Shown: piece by piece, positions 23,331 through 38,100 of the stretch
How the letters are laid out: each line of letters opens with the position of its first letter
How positions within the stretch are numbered: position 1 is the first letter of the stretch
Origin: Xiphophorus maculatus
Lineage: Eukaryota > Chordata > Actinopteri > Cyprinodontiformes > Poeciliidae
Assembly: GCF_002775205.1 (NCBI RefSeq)
Contig: NC_036450.1
Location: 17,131,479-17,195,478, forward strand
Direction of reading: 5' to 3'
DNA: 64,000 nt
Notes under the pieces: model-generated
What the model saw: only the letters and a program-made list of their open reading frames with translations
The model's database searches: none
What the model was told of the DNA's origin: nothing
Position numbers and translations under genes: made by a program

Positions 23331-24362
23331 TATTAAAGAGACCTGACGGAAAGAAAAGACTTAGAGACTTGCTGCCATTTAAGGTGTTATTTGGAGGTAA
23401 CATTTATAAAATGTGTTCTGTTGAGCTATTTTAATTGATTTTGTTTGCTTTGTTTACCAACAACTAATTTGTTGTGGAAATCTAATAATTTCAAGTGCAA
23501 ATGTCAAAACTCCTTATTTTTCAATTCTTTGAAATGGAGAATGGATAACGTTTCAGTTCCACACAATCACTTCAACTTTGATCTGAGAACTGGACAGGGA
23601 AAACAGAGAACAGGGAAAATTAACGCTCTCAGAAAATATGTGCACTTGTCACTGGTCTGCCATCAGTGACTCCAGATTTAATTTTTTTTTTAGATTTTAT
23701 TTTGAGTTTGGAAGATGATATATTGCACCACATAAAGAGGCTAAAATATTTTTGCATACTCCTTTCTTTTGCATGCAGCATCCACATTTTTCTTAAATAC
23801 TTGATTTGCCAGCTTTACATTTTTACACAAGCTCTAACTTCCACCATGAGAACAATTAAGAACTGCATTTGCAGCAGTACTACACCTGATCAGCAGAGGG
23901 AGCCCTGGTATCATAATAGCGTCCTCATTCGTCATTATGCAGAATAGGTGAAACAGATGCAGTTTCTCGTGTTCTTTATCAATCAGGAATATACAATCAA
24001 GGTACTGGTAAATAGATATATATAAAAATGCATAACACATACATCCATAAATACAGTTAGCTGTTTTATTCCTACAATCATGCTTCAGTTTGTTGTGGAA
24101 CTCTAATTGCACTTTCTAAGACACGTTGCAAAATGGAGGCACAATTTATTCAGATGTTACAATACTGATCACTAAAATCTTATCTAGTAATGAGCTGCCC
24201 TGTTCTCTGGAAATGCACTGTTAATAATTTTGGTCTTTCTTTATATTCTAAACAGTTGCCTGTAATTTTAATGATCCCATTTGAACACATTCGGTTTCTT
24301 TCAGGACTTGACAAGGAGGTAAAACTTGCCAGCACAGTTAGTGAATGTAACAGCATTCAATT

Positions 24363-24420
24363 ATTGAGACCAGCACAGTTACTGAATGTTATTCCATTCA
24401 GTAACTGTGCTGGTCTCAAT
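24363..24420. repeat. Perfect 58 bp hairpin
   Basis: Two 26 base arms (left arm starts ATTGAGACCAGCACAGTTAC) are exact inverted copies around a 6 base loop TTATTC. A diverged direct copy of part of the arm (CAGCACAGTTAGTGAATG) lies just before it at about 24330. It is about 180 bases downstream of the s1pr3 copy 2 stop codon and could lie in its 3' UTR. Confidence 0.9.
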
Positions 24421-24597
24421 TACAGATGCTTAAGATATGTAAACATTAGTCACCAAACTGAAACTTCTGTGCAGGAGCAACTGTATAGTCCAATCTTCAT
24501 ATTGGATTTGCTTCATGTTAAACTGACTTCATTTCTCAAGCATCTTTCCACATTTTGATTGATTTCTGGAACTCTTCTCTCTGTTTTCCCCACCACT

Positions 24598-25710
24598 CTA
24601 AACACCCTCCTGAGCATCCTCTCTATTCGTTCCAGTGTCCGTCTCCTGGCCCCTCTGCTGGTTCTGGTTGTTCTGACTGCTCCATGATTTGCTCCTGCTC
24701 CGGCTGGGCTCAGGGGACTGTCTGTTCCCACTGCCACTCACCGACACCTTCATCTTGTAGCAAACGCCACAAACCAGAGCCAGGAAGGCCCGTCTCATCT
24801 CGCGACTGGCCAGAGTGTAGATGACTGGGTTCATGGCCGAGTTGAGCACAGCCAGTGCTATAAACCAGTCAGCCTCGTACAGGACTGGAAAGTGCTGCTC
24901 AGACGCCACATCCACCAGGAGCAGGATGAAGAGGGGTGTCCAGCAGGCGATGAAGACTCCGACTACAATAATGACGGTGCGCAGAAGGGACATAGCGTGC
25001 TCAGAGTTGCTGTGCTTACTCACCTTTCGGCTGCTGGATTTTACCAGGATGTAGATGCGAGCATAAAGGACTGACATGGCTAAAAGCAGGGTTATGAAAA
25101 CTGTGATGCAGAAAGCTACATATTTCTTGCTGTAAAGAGACAGGACTGTGGAACAGTCTTGGAGTTTGCCAATGCAGTTCCAACCCAAGATGGGCAAAGC
25201 TCCCAGGATCACAGCAATCAGCCAGCAGGTCCCTATAAGCAGAAACACTCTGTAGTTCTTGTTGGCATCATAAGGTCTCATTTTGATCATAGTCAGGTGT
25301 CTCTCTATGGCGATGGCCAAAAGACTGAAGATGGAGGCACTGAGTGCTACAAATGTGCTGCCCTCTCTAATAAACCACAGAGTCGGTGAGAGATCAAACG
25401 TCTTATCCCCAGAGAGGAGCAAGTTGACCATGTAGGAGACTCCAGCCAGCAGGTCACACAGTGCCAGGTTCCCAATGAAGAAGTACATCCGGTTGTGGAA
25501 CCTGTGGTTCCTCCATATGGCCACCAGGACGGTGAGGTTCTCCAGAACGATGAAGCTGCAAATGATGAGGAAGACGATGATTTTGATATCCAAAGTTCCA
25601 GAGTTTGTGTCAGAGCTCAGCAGCCGGTGGTCCAGCTTTCCAGTGTGGTTGTAGTGAAGGAGTATGACATTCATCTTCAAATCACCACGGTTGCTGTCAC
25701 TGAAGGTCAT
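24598..25710 (-). CDS. s1pr3: Sphingosine 1-phosphate receptor 3-like, complete copy
   Basis: Plasma-membrane GPCR for sphingosine 1-phosphate, coupling to Gi, Gq and G12/13 in the S1PR3 family. It has 370 codons in one exon. Landmarks: sequon NHT (21-23), TM1 with [14 protein letters not shown] as in S1PR3, ligand pair R115-E116, ERH at 136-138, extracellular loop cysteines near 179 and 186, CWTP (256-259), NPVIY (294-298), helix 8 cysteines in LVCGVC, and a Ser/Arg/Gln-rich tail ([11 protein letters not shown]) with likely kinase/arrestin sites. Two in-frame ATGs exist: 25710 (MTFSDS) and the one 12 codons later (MNVILL), which matches the start of copy 1. A splice acceptor near 25737 suggests an untranslated first exon upstream. 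It is next to shc3 as in human, and most similar to S1PR3 within the family. A tandem partner lies at 10756-11742. Confidence 0.92.
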   Translation of the reverse strand: MTFSDSNRGDLKMNVILLHYNHTGKLDHRLLSSDTNSGTLDIKIIVFLIICSFIVLENLTVLVAIWRNHRFHNRMYFFIGNLALCDLLAGVSYMVNLLLSGDKTFDLSPTLWFIREGSTFVALSASIFSLLAIAIERHLTMIKMRPYDANKNYRVFLLIGTCWLIAVILGALPILGWNCIGKLQDCSTVLSLYSKKYVAFCITVFITLLLAMSVLYARIYILVKSSSRKVSKHSNSEHAMSLLRTVIIVVGVFIACWTPLFILLLVDVASEQHFPVLYEADWFIALAVLNSAMNPVIYTLASREMRRAFLALVCGVCYKMKVSVSGSGNRQSPEPSRSRSKSWSSQNNQNQQRGQETDTGTNREDAQEGV

Positions 25711-25736
25711 TGCAGAGAAGAGTCTGGTGTCTTCAG

Positions 25737-26480
25737 CTGCAGCAGAAAAAATAATGTTATTTCAGAAATCACATCAGCCATAAACGTTCGTTTTCACAGT
25801 AATAAAGTTGAGCTGGATTTTGCTCTGTGACTCATTTCCAGGACAAACAGTTGTCCTGGTAATGAGGGGGTTTACAACAACAACAATAGTAAAAAAAAAA
25901 AGTTAATAGGAATTCAGCTACTTTTTCAATCCTTCAACATAAACTTGAGATAAAGCTCCAAATCCTTTAAATCTGACATACCTGACTTCCCATGCAACGC
26001 ACTTTTAAATCTTTTCAGTCGCACTTCTCGTTCATGGCAGCCTGGAGGCAACTCACCGCTGGACGCCCGGACCTCGTAATTAGTTGAAAGTAAAACGAGC
26101 ATCGAAGGACGAACATTTCATGGCTGTGAAAACGGAGAGGCTGCGTCTTTCCTCCATTCTCCGTTGATTTTTTTATTTATTTATTTTATCTCGTCTTCAC
26201 TCCGTCATGAAGGAGAGAGCAGCTCCTCATCTCTCCCACCGAGCTCTGAAAACTCCCGAGAAGTCGGCGGTGGGCTGGAAGTCCCTTTCAGCCCTCCCTC
26301 CCTGCCTCTCTCCATCAACTCAGACACAGAAAGCCTTTCTGTGGAGTAGCTGCACACTTCTCCAGCCTTATGAGCACCAGGAGGTGCGTTAACTTTAACG
26401 TGTTGTAATTCGCAGCGTTTTCCTGCTCCAACTTTTACCTCTCGTGCAAAGCGCCCAAACACCAACAGGTGAACGTTTAA
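25737..26480 (-). promoter_or_regulatory. Probable 5' exon/promoter region of s1pr3 copy 2
   Basis: On the - strand a polypyrimidine tract followed by CTGCTGCAG ends at 25737, a good acceptor for the coding exon. The DNA further upstream to about 26480 is richer in G+C than its surroundings, including CpGs near 26050-26160 and 26200-26300, as expected for a promoter and first exon. No TATA box or donor could be assigned with confidence. Confidence 0.35.
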
Positions 26481-28064
26481 CAGCTTGAGAAAATCCCGAC
26501 CCTAGTGAAAAAAAAAAATAAAATAAAATACTTTAGTATATTTCAGATATGTGTAAGTAAATTTTAAGTATAAGTATTAAGTGTACTACCTCTAAATATA
26601 TACGAAGTATGCTAAAAATATGCCTGACATTATGACTTTAAACACACTTAAATGTAATTGCACCAAAGTACATTTTTAAGAAATATATTAAATAAAAGTA
26701 TAGTGAACAAAATATTTATTTGCCCAAGTGTAAATATACACTTGCTCAATATTTAAAAGATAATTTGTGTATATTTTAAAACATATGCTCAAAATAGAAT
26801 TTTTTAAAATTCACTTAACGCTTACTTTAAATTATTAATTTCAGTATGTTTTAAATTACATCTCTGTGTATATTTTAGGCTAATAAAGTCTGCCTTTTTA
26901 GGTGCCTTAACAATCTTTTACTATTTTTATTAAAATTGCAAAGAATTAAAAAAAATCCTTATAGTGGAACTTGATGTAATTTTGTTTAACAAAGTAAATA
27001 ATGTGTTCATGCCTCAAAATATTAAAGACGGACACTTTAGTGACAGAGGTTCTATAACAAAAACAATACTTGTCCTTAACACTAAATGTCGCAGGTATCT
27101 TCAGTTTTACATCTCCTCGAATATGATCTGTTGTTTTCAGTTTTTTTAACTAAAACACGGAAGCTGTCTTTACCCAATCCATTTTCAGACGATTGAAGAT
27201 CTGTTGGTGAACGACATTAGCTCCAGTTCACACTCCAGACCAGATGGTGGCGGTATTCCACACTTTACACAGAAAAGCGCCATAAAATGAAAAACAGCCA
27301 AAACGGTGAAGCTAACGGACGCTCTTCAGATTCGCAATTTTTACTGCCATAATATTGAATTGAAAGTAGAGAGGGCCTTGATAATAGTAAGCAGTTTTGG
27401 TAAATTCAAGCTGGTGACGTCCTAGTCCGAGTTAGACGACAACACAACTGGACAAGAACTGGATGGAAATGAAATGTGGGTCACGAAAGGAGCCCGAAGG
27501 CCGTGTTGCTAGCTGGTGGTAAGTTTGCTTCAAAATGCTAATTATCTTCGTTTAATTATATACAGTGCATAAATATTAATTTATCAATTTTATTGTGACT
27601 TTTATGATTATTACTATAACAATCATTCATCTCCATGTTATAACTGCATGAAGGTTCTGTTTCTTGCGACTTAATAATATACGTTTCTTCATAAACTTGT
27701 TTTAATTAAGCTCAGTATGTCAAAGAGACTTTGATATTGTGAGGCTATTGTTATAACTCCTTCATCATTGTTTTTATCTTCAACATATTTTTGCAGTTTA
27801 AGCAAATTAAGATGAAAGAGGAGTCATGTCTAACAAATCAATTAATCATTCTGCCTTTCTACTACCGCAGATACTAACAATATTTGCCTATATTTGAAAC
27901 AATATATAGTTTAAAATATGAAAAAATATTGTACGTGCGTCACCTTTTTGATTGGCAATGATAAACACATGCAGAAACCAGCAAACATGGCTGCTACAAG
28001 ATATTACTAAGGAGAGATCAGTTATGTGTGCATACTCATATAATTTTAGATAGATGCATAGAAA

Positions 28065-28290
28065 AATGTTATTGTTGGACATTTGCCATGCAGCATAAGG
28101 GTCAGGAGTTTGAATTCTGGCATGGGGTCTTTTTGCATGGAATTTGCATGTTCTCTCCATTCATAGGCTCTCTCTGGGTACTCCCACTTCCTTCTATTGT
28201 CCAAAAAGGGTCTGTGCGTGTGTGTGTATGAATTGTGTTCGTCATAGCCTGTGATTGAGTGGCAACTTATCCTGGGTGTATAGGCTTCAA
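28065..28290 (+). repeat. Decayed SINE/LINE-type repeat
   Basis: Order and wording match a common fish repeat: GGAGTTTGAATTCTGGCATG, TTTGCATGTTCTCTCC, CTGGGTACTCCCACTTCCT, GTGTGTGTGTATGAATTGTG and CTTATCCTGGGTGTA. It is strongly diverged. A 71 bp hairpin (28288-28358) adjoins its 3' end. Confidence 0.6.
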
Positions 28291-28358
28291 TACACACTTA
28301 TCCATGCAGAGTCACCCTCCCAACTCGTCCGTGATTCTGCATGGATAAATGTGTATTG
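28288..28358. repeat. Hairpin with 23 bp arms
   Basis: Left arm CAATACACACTTATCCATG.. and right arm ..CATGGATAAATGTGTATTG are inverted copies with one mismatch, around a 25 base loop. It looks like a palindrome formed at the end of the preceding repeat. Confidence 0.8.
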
Positions 28359-30689
28359 AAAATAAATGGATGATTCCTGGAATCAGTTTTCCTTGAAAAT
28401 TATATTTAGATTAGTAAAAGTTCAAACTAAACGATCAGTCTCTGCAGACGTTGGGCAGAGATGAGCAGTTCTAGACCCCCAAGAACTAGATGAGTACATT
28501 TGTTATGTTTCCAATTCTGTAAGCTACAGGTTATTTACCATATTTAAAAAATAACTGGTTCTGGTAATGTGTCACTGGTTCTTAATGGTCGAAAATTATT
28601 CAAAACATTTGATCGAATTGACACAGGAATCATTTATCAGACACAAAATTAGTGGCCTTCCATTGTTGCCTCAGTCCCTGGATAATCATTGAATGAGGTA
28701 GTTTAGATTAATTGAGATGTTTTTTTTTTACCTAACTTGATGAATTTGCATAAATTAAAGAATAGATGTATATGAAGTTTTCAGAGTGAAATTAAGAAAC
28801 TTTTATAAAAGGTGTTGAAGGAGATGTACATGTTGACACCCATCAGTGATGTAGGATTGCTGGTCAGGGAAGGGTAATAAAAAATAAGAAAATTACAAAT
28901 CAGACTAAACTAGTGTAACCAAAATAATTTAATGCTGATTAAATTGTTTTTGGGGGGTGGTGGCAAGAAGTCACAATCTGGAGTTCTTTCTTGTTTCAAA
29001 TTTAGATTAGAAATATAAAAAAACTGCCTTTGACTAAGGTCCATCATGCAAAGATGCATGAAAAAACTTAAATCCTATTGATGCAGACTATGTTTTTTAG
29101 ATCTCATTATAGCTTGGAGTGCTATATAGCATATAGTGCTAACATTTTATTATTAGTACTGTAAAATGGATAACAAATGTACCTATAGAAAAGTGAATTC
29201 ATTCTAAAAACTTTATTCAAGTTTCTGATCTCTGTTTTTCCCAAAGTGAGGGTCCCATATTTTGAGTGTGTAGATTTCATCTGCATGACTTGCTAGCAGA
29301 AGCACTCTGGGGTTTTTTTTTATTATGATTTTCACATTTTCATACCTGTGTTTGTATTTGCTGAGGCAACAATGCAAAATATTGCATGCAGGTTATTGTA
29401 GGTCAAGATGGCTGAAACAGTCCTTTGTTCTGACTCTTCTTTTGTGACCTCATCTCCAGGAAGGATGGGCAGGGCTGGCAGTAATAAGATGATGATTCTT
29501 TAAACCAAATGTGATGGAGTGGAATCTACAATTTGTAGAAGTATTAAGGCTTTTCTAACTAGTCAGCATTAAACAGTCCGAGTCAAGCTAAAACAATTTA
29601 CATCCAAAGTAAAAAAAAAGAAAAGAAAAAAAACCCTGCTTTTTCCTTGTATAGGGCTGCACTGTGAGATAATTTTCTCCATACTAAGCACATGCTGTAC
29701 TGTCTCACAGACCAAATCTCTAAATAGTGGATACCTTCCAGTGTCTGTGGTTATTAACCCACAGGAATGTTTAGTGTGGTTGAACAAACAGCTGCAGTCT
29801 GGCAACAATCCATTTTGCATTGTTATAGTCACAATTCTCAGTCATTTCCTGCTGGTCACACTGCGCCAGAATCAATGGGAAAATTTCAGTGAAAAAAGCC
29901 AAACAGCATTTCCGGACCCACAGCGAATCTGGGACCAATCATGGAGGGTCCACGTAAAGGCTGCTGGATTAACAGACTGGGAACATGGTTGGAAAATCCT
30001 TGGTTTTTATGTTTTTTTTGTTTTTTTCCCCAGCAAACTGCAGTGATGTGGGGCTCACATCTGCATTTACATAAACTTTCAGCCAAATCTGAAACCATCA
30101 GCAAGTACTAACCCATAATATGTGGTCAGAGTGAGTCTTATGTGTATTCATAGAGTGCTGGAGAAGAGAATGGGGTGGAGGGTTTTCACTTTGGCAGGAC
30201 CACCCTTGCTAAAACCTTTCTTTTCCAGTATAAGGCTGTCTTTTCTTGGTCTTTGTCTTCAGGAGACTATTGTAATTCTTGTTGCTGCCATTTTTTAGAA
30301 TGAGTTTTTCAAAAACATCCTCAAATGATGAGTGCACCATATGTGTGACTTCCTGCCATCACGTTGCTATATTATCAAAGCATGCCCTACAAGCTGCAGC
30401 CCCTCATTTTCACATACGCTTGTATATAACCTTCCCTACCTTTGAGTGACTGTGCCTCATGGATGGCAAACCTACCACAGAGAGAAAGTGTTCCTGGCTA
30501 CGACACAACCAGTCTTTGAAATTTGATAGTTTTATGTGATTCTGTTTGGACATATTCCTCAAAATATTTGCATATTTTATTGGCATGAACCACCAGGAGA
30601 CACTCCATGTTCATGGTTGTACATGGACTTTAAACGAGTTAAATGTTGCATCTCCTCAGCTATTCAATATTTTCATGTACATTGCTCTA

Positions 30690-31250
30690 CAATGTATTTT
30701 ATTGGGATTTTGTTTTATAGAACAACACAATATAAATTTGAAATAGAATAAAAAGGATGCATAGTCAATTTTGAGAAATAAATATCAGAAAAGTGTATCA
30801 TGAATTTGTATTCACATGCCACAAATGCATTACTTCGCAGATTAAGCCGGCAATTGCAGTTGTAGGCCTAAACACAGAAATGGTACACTCTTCTTCTCCG
30901 CAAAAGTGCTAAGGCTCAGTCAGATTAGGTGGAGAGTGTCTCTGTACATCATATTTCAAGTATTGACACATTTTCAAATGGATTTAGGTGTGAGTGTTGA
31001 CGGGGCAATGCTACTACACGAATATGCTTTGATCTAAACCATTCCATTGTCCCTGTGGCTATATGCTGGGATTATGCTCTTTCTGGAAGGTGAACATCCA
31101 CCCTCAGTCTAGATTATTTCAGCATTTCCCAGCTTTCTTCCATTATTGCCCTATATTAAGCTCCAACCACCTATTCTTCTACTCTGACCAGGTTCTCTTC
31201 GCAGTGGGTTGCCAGTTTGAACTCCTCCTTCGTCTATCTCAGTCATTGTG
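30690..31250 (-). mobile_element. Decayed Tc1-type transposon relic
   Basis: Read along the + strand it carries in order TGTATTTTATTGGGATTTTG, AAATAAATATCAGAAAAGTG, GCTCAGTCAGATTAGGTGGA, GAATATGCTTTGATCTAAAC, CTTTCTGGAAGGTGAACATCC and TACTCTGACCAG. This is the complement of the transposase gene of a very common fish Tc1-like family, so coding is on the - strand. Many indels. Related relic at 52.45-52.99 kb. Confidence 0.65.
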
Positions 31251-33552
31251 TTCTTGACAATAACAGTGCTTCATGAGATATATAAAATGTGTGTCAGAGT
31301 AAAAGAAGCTATGATGCTCTGATTCTTTACAAGTTTTTTCTATGATATTACCATATAATCATGCATTATAATAATCAATCAAAAATACATCTACAGCGGT
31401 CAAGTCACTTTAGCATTAGTATTAGCATGCAAGAATATGCTGCTTAGATGTACAGTAAATGTTAAGCATTTAACCAACACTAGCATTCATAATTGATTAT
31501 AAGGAAGTCAGTGTGACAGCTGGCACTGTACTCTTTGATTTAAACTGCAAATCCAATGGCTAAATGAGAACATGAATATTAGAATAAATGTTAAGAGTGC
31601 AGAGCTGGAGTACTAAAGGTGTATTTGTAGTTACCTCTTTTTTTCCCAGAATGTGCTTTCAACCCTCCATTAGTGCACAAGAGCTTGGGTCAGGTCCGTG
31701 GGCAGTGGGCACATCCATGTGCAATTACATGTAAATGCTGCCTCTAATTTCATGCTTGCCATTTTGGGGCTAAAACACACCCTTGTGAGTCTGGGCTTCG
31801 AACCCAAAGCGGACCGTCCCCCTCCTAGCCTGCGGCTTTGTGGCAGCAGTATTTCCAGGCACAGCCTTTGGTCTCTTGCATGCAGCTGAGCAGAACAAAG
31901 CCTCAGAGATGTTTCTGCATGGGGTATAAATTCAGCTGTGGCACAGTTTAGTCTGAGACTGGCCAACTACAGAGGGCCACACAAACAGAAATAGGCTTGC
32001 TGTCTCCTTTCAAATCCGTGACTGTTTTTACCTTTAGCCCTATAAACTACGTTGCAGTGAATTTTTTTACTTTTTTTTTTTCTATCTGAGAGATTAACCC
32101 AAGGTTACCGTCTTTGACTGTCTCTCTGACTGTGGTAATACTCCTTTGCTGGATAATTTTCAACAGAAAAGCCAGTGTCAAACTAGCCAGTATTATCTTA
32201 CAATAATATATTTAATGGACTGAGGTTTGATGATGCTGAACACGGAGAAAACTGAAGCCACTATTTTCTGGAGCACACTCATTGTGAAAGCTGCTATAAA
32301 AATTATATGTTTTCGAGCCAAGGTCTCTGCATGCTCATCTGGTTGAGTCCTTGTAATATTTTGCCAACTTCCATGGAAATACATGAAGAGGAAAAAAAAT
32401 AACAGAAACACTGTGTAATGTAATATGACCCAATGCAATGCCACCCAAAATATAGTCATAGTGGAAGTTTTGCAGCATGGATCAGGTATATTTAATGGAG
32501 GGAAGTGTATATGGTGCCTGCATGGTGGTTAAGTAAATCTTAATCGTAATGCTTATGTAAAGCGAGAAGTTTCATTCTCCAGGCAACCTCTGCAAACAAA
32601 ATGTACTTGTTCAGTCTGGTCAAAATGGAACTTTTACACTGTGTGTCTCAGTCTGGTTCCTTATTTTTTAGCTCTTAAGATTTATTTGATAAGTGCACTG
32701 TTTAATGTGAAGCTGCAAATCATCTTTCCTCTGATGATAAATGTGATATACGTGGTATACGTTATGTCCAGAAGTTGCCTTTCAAACCTTAGCAGATGAA
32801 TGAGAATATATATAGAAACCACCCGCTTATGAAAAAACATCTTTATGCTAACAACCCATCTAGCAGAATTAATTTTAAAGTTCTATTTTTTACTGATATC
32901 TAAATCGTCGTTGTTCCTCTTTCACTCTCTGAGTTACTACAGCCTTATCTTCCTTTACGGGCCCTAAGATTAACTGCGTGTAGTTGCTGCAAACGCTAGG
33001 CCAAAACTTAGAGGATATCAAGCTTTTACTCTTGTGGCTCCCAAACATACCAATATGCTGCCTTTAAATAAAGATAGACATCTTTGCTTCTTGCTTTTTA
33101 TCTTTGGCAGTAGTTATTGCAATGATAATTTATATCTCACAACAGGAACTTGCTTGTTCATCTTGTGTCAGTGTCACACATATGCTGAGACCATGTTTTG
33201 ATGTGGCCCATGGTATTTATTTTGCCTTAACCTTTGTTGTATACGTAAGGAATTGTTTTGCTTCTAATAAGTTGTCTTTGTGATTGCAACACTTCATCTA
33301 CATTAGGTAGTGAACGAATCTGCTTCCTGTCCTTTGTGTTGAGTGCACTGGCCTTTCAGACAGTTAATGCGAGGGTACAGCAAGGCACCATTCTTCACAA
33401 ACTGAACAGAGCATCTCTCTCCAATCCATTAAGTCAGCGGTACTTGAAGCATGTTGCGTCAATGTTCTGTAGTAATTGTTTAGCTGCTGGCTTTCCATCA
33501 AATAGCTGGCTGGTATGTTGTTAGCAAAACAAAATTTAATGATGTTGTAATA

Positions 33553-35160
<1,608 letters not shown>

Positions 35161-35162
35161 TA

Positions 35163-38100
35163 TGTGTAAAGTTTCAATCTTGTTTCTTATGTTTTGGTCT
35201 GAACTTGAGATTGTATTTGTCCCACCGCTGAATTGAACTTGAACTTCTTCTTCCAAATTATCGTAAAATCTGATCCAAATTTAACCAAATTTAGCTTAGA
35301 ATACATTCACCTTAAAAAAAACAGAAATGGTTCTTCATTTCACTTAGCCCAGCTTTTAAAAATGTAACCATACCTCTTAGCCAACAATTAAGTGTTTGTA
35401 TCCTTTCACTGCAAGTAAGAAAGCACAGAGGAGCACATTTCAATTGTATGTGCATCTCAAATGCTTTTTGAGTCAATGTTTCTACCATCTGAACTGTTTA
35501 TTTCCTTATTAATTCCTTCTAACTCAAGTGCCATAACCCAAATAGCAAATTTAAAATCATTTCAATCTGAAATGTTCCACTAAAAGCCTCAGGCAGCATC
35601 TTCATGTTGCTTTCTGTACAAGGCAGACAGGATTAAGTTTCCATAATCAGATTATCCAGGAAAAGTGTTCTGTTGGGTCAATAATCTGCATCTCCACTTG
35701 GATCCTCCAGCCAACTAAATTTGCAAAGCCAAGCAGGACTTCTTTGCCATATCATGCAGTATTTTTATTGACATTATCACCTGTCTAAGTCTCTAATTTG
35801 TGAAGCAAAGACTCCAAATAAAACACTATTCAGTGCAACATTAACATGTATATATATTTTTTCTTTTTAAGATGATTTTCAAATAGTGTGCTTCCTGTTG
35901 ATGAAATCAATGAAAAGGCTCCATGGTAAGCTATAAAACTTCCTGAGATGCATTGTCAATGCACAGGAAACCATTAAAACATGATTAAATGTCTGTGTAG
36001 GCCTGAAGTGTACAACAAAAAGCTGTTCTATAAGCAGGTGATGGGTGCATGTATCTTAGGTATTCACAGAGATTTATTTGACTTTATAAAAGCTGGTGGC
36101 ATCAAGTAGAAAGAGATAAAGTTTTACTCAAAGGTGACAGTACAGCTTAAAGTAGCTTGTCTGCCCTCCCAAAAAATTGCAAAGCTATAAAACTAAATCA
36201 TTTCTTTGTTTGTCAGGTGAAATATGGATTAAGATTAATACTCAGGCATACTGAACTAAACTGAGACAATTTTTGGCCACAGTTTGGCTTCATTAGGGGA
36301 AAGTAACCGTTTATAAAATGTTCAGTTTTGCAGGTTTTAGCTACTTTGAAAATTGTATTATAATTTGAGAAAAACCACTGAAAATCTTGAAAGTTGAAAT
36401 ATAAATAAATGACAAGTGATGCTTCTGGTATTTTTTATTTATTTATTTATTTTTTTAAAAATGACTTTACCATAGAAATTACCATATGTGATATATCATT
36501 CACAGTAGTAGGGAGCGGTGGCCTAGTGTTTAAACAGAAAGGGAAATGCTTTTGTGACAAAATCACTTTCGAACACATACTGTATATGTCAATTGAATGT
36601 GTGGCTGTTTATTGGCAGAGCAAAAACAACTAAAGTGAACACCCTTACTTGCAAAAGATTGTCTATACTGGAAAAAACATGTGAGTTTGTTTGTATAATT
36701 TTTGCCCAAGGATTCATAAAAATGTTGAAGCTTGGCTTCAAGGGAAGGGAAATTAATTTATATCTGCTTAGCAACTTTATATTGTCAAGCTCAATATAGA
36801 GTTCTGTGAAAATTCAACCGCGACAGGGGATTTGATCACGGAAAGTCAGTGCACCATATACGTGTTTACTGAGGTTGCTGCACTCTGTCAAGTGTCTTTT
36901 TTTTTTTTGACAATGAGGTCATTATGTGGTCTTCAGCTGCAGCCGAGTGGTTTGCTAGTGTGAGGAAAGGTCATAAGGACCAAACTGTGCTTCATTTGAA
37001 ATAAACTTACAGACATGGGTGTAGTTCCCTAGCAAATAACAACACATCAAACATGATTTCACTGAAGGTAGCTGTATGACTTCAAAAGATAGAAATCAAC
37101 AAAAAATTCAGTCAGCCGCCATTGAGCCCTCCATTTAATCGTAATACAATATATTGTGTGCTGTATGTTACATGAAATGGGAGCTTGGTTTCTATAGTCA
37201 CCCTTTTTATAGTATTCCTAAAAAAATAATTTACTGGTGCCCGTCTTTCTTATTGTACATCTTTGTTCTGAAGAAGCCATCTGCAGGGACAGCTCACAAA
37301 CTGTCTTTGGCTTGGAAAGATGCCTCACTTGCAGTAAATTAGATGTATGAAGTGAGGGACATTTGAATGGAATGGAGTGTCTTGCATAGAGGAGCATAAT
37401 CAGTTAAGTTTATTTATAAACTATGCCACAAATCTACACTAGTGTTCTTCTACAAGAGGAGTTTTGACAAATGCTTGCAGAGAAGTGCAAATATAGTTGT
37501 GCAGAACAACAACCTGCAGCCTGTAAATCTGTGTATTATTTACCATGGATGAAACAGTTAGCTTGTGCACTTCTGCTTAGTCTTTTCAGATGTTTGCTAT
37601 TTAAAAAATAGAGGCAGTCTCCTACATTTGAATGCCACCAAATGACCTGACTGAGAGAAATTATTTGTTCACACGTACTTTGCACTGTTGCTCAGTTACA
37701 AGGTTATATTGCACAAAGGTTCTGGTGTTTAACATGTTCTAATTTTTATTTAACCACTAACCTCATGGTAGAATATGCAACATGTATAATATTTTCTCAT
37801 ATACTCAGGAGAGATAATAACCAAACTGAATGTGCTGTTCATTCTCACCCCTTCATTGTTGTGTGTCACTGGATATTCAGTCAGTCAGTATCAGACTTTA
37901 TTTTTAACTACCTGTCTTTGACTCGAATGTCTCTAAACTCGTTTCTTATCGTGTCGTACATACTGTTCCATGTATCCGAGAGTTCCTTTTTCAAGGTTCT
38001 TTGGTATGAAGGTGTTTCCGCACTGATCTCTCAGAATCCCCACAGAGGACATAAGACTGTATTACCTTTAGCAGTGCCTGTGTTCTCACTTGAAGCTGCA

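Larger units (their letters stand above)
26481..33550. other. Gene-free intergenic region between s1pr3 and the Tc1 element
   Basis: No supported coding region. 26500-27000 is extremely A+T-rich with repeated AAGTA/TATTT wording and may be an old non-autonomous transposon. Around 27225-27290, GATGGTGGCGGTATTCCACAC resembles a fragment of a fish non-LTR element. 28065-28290 and 30690-31250 are decayed repeats listed separately. The rest shows nothing recognisable. Confidence 0.4.
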
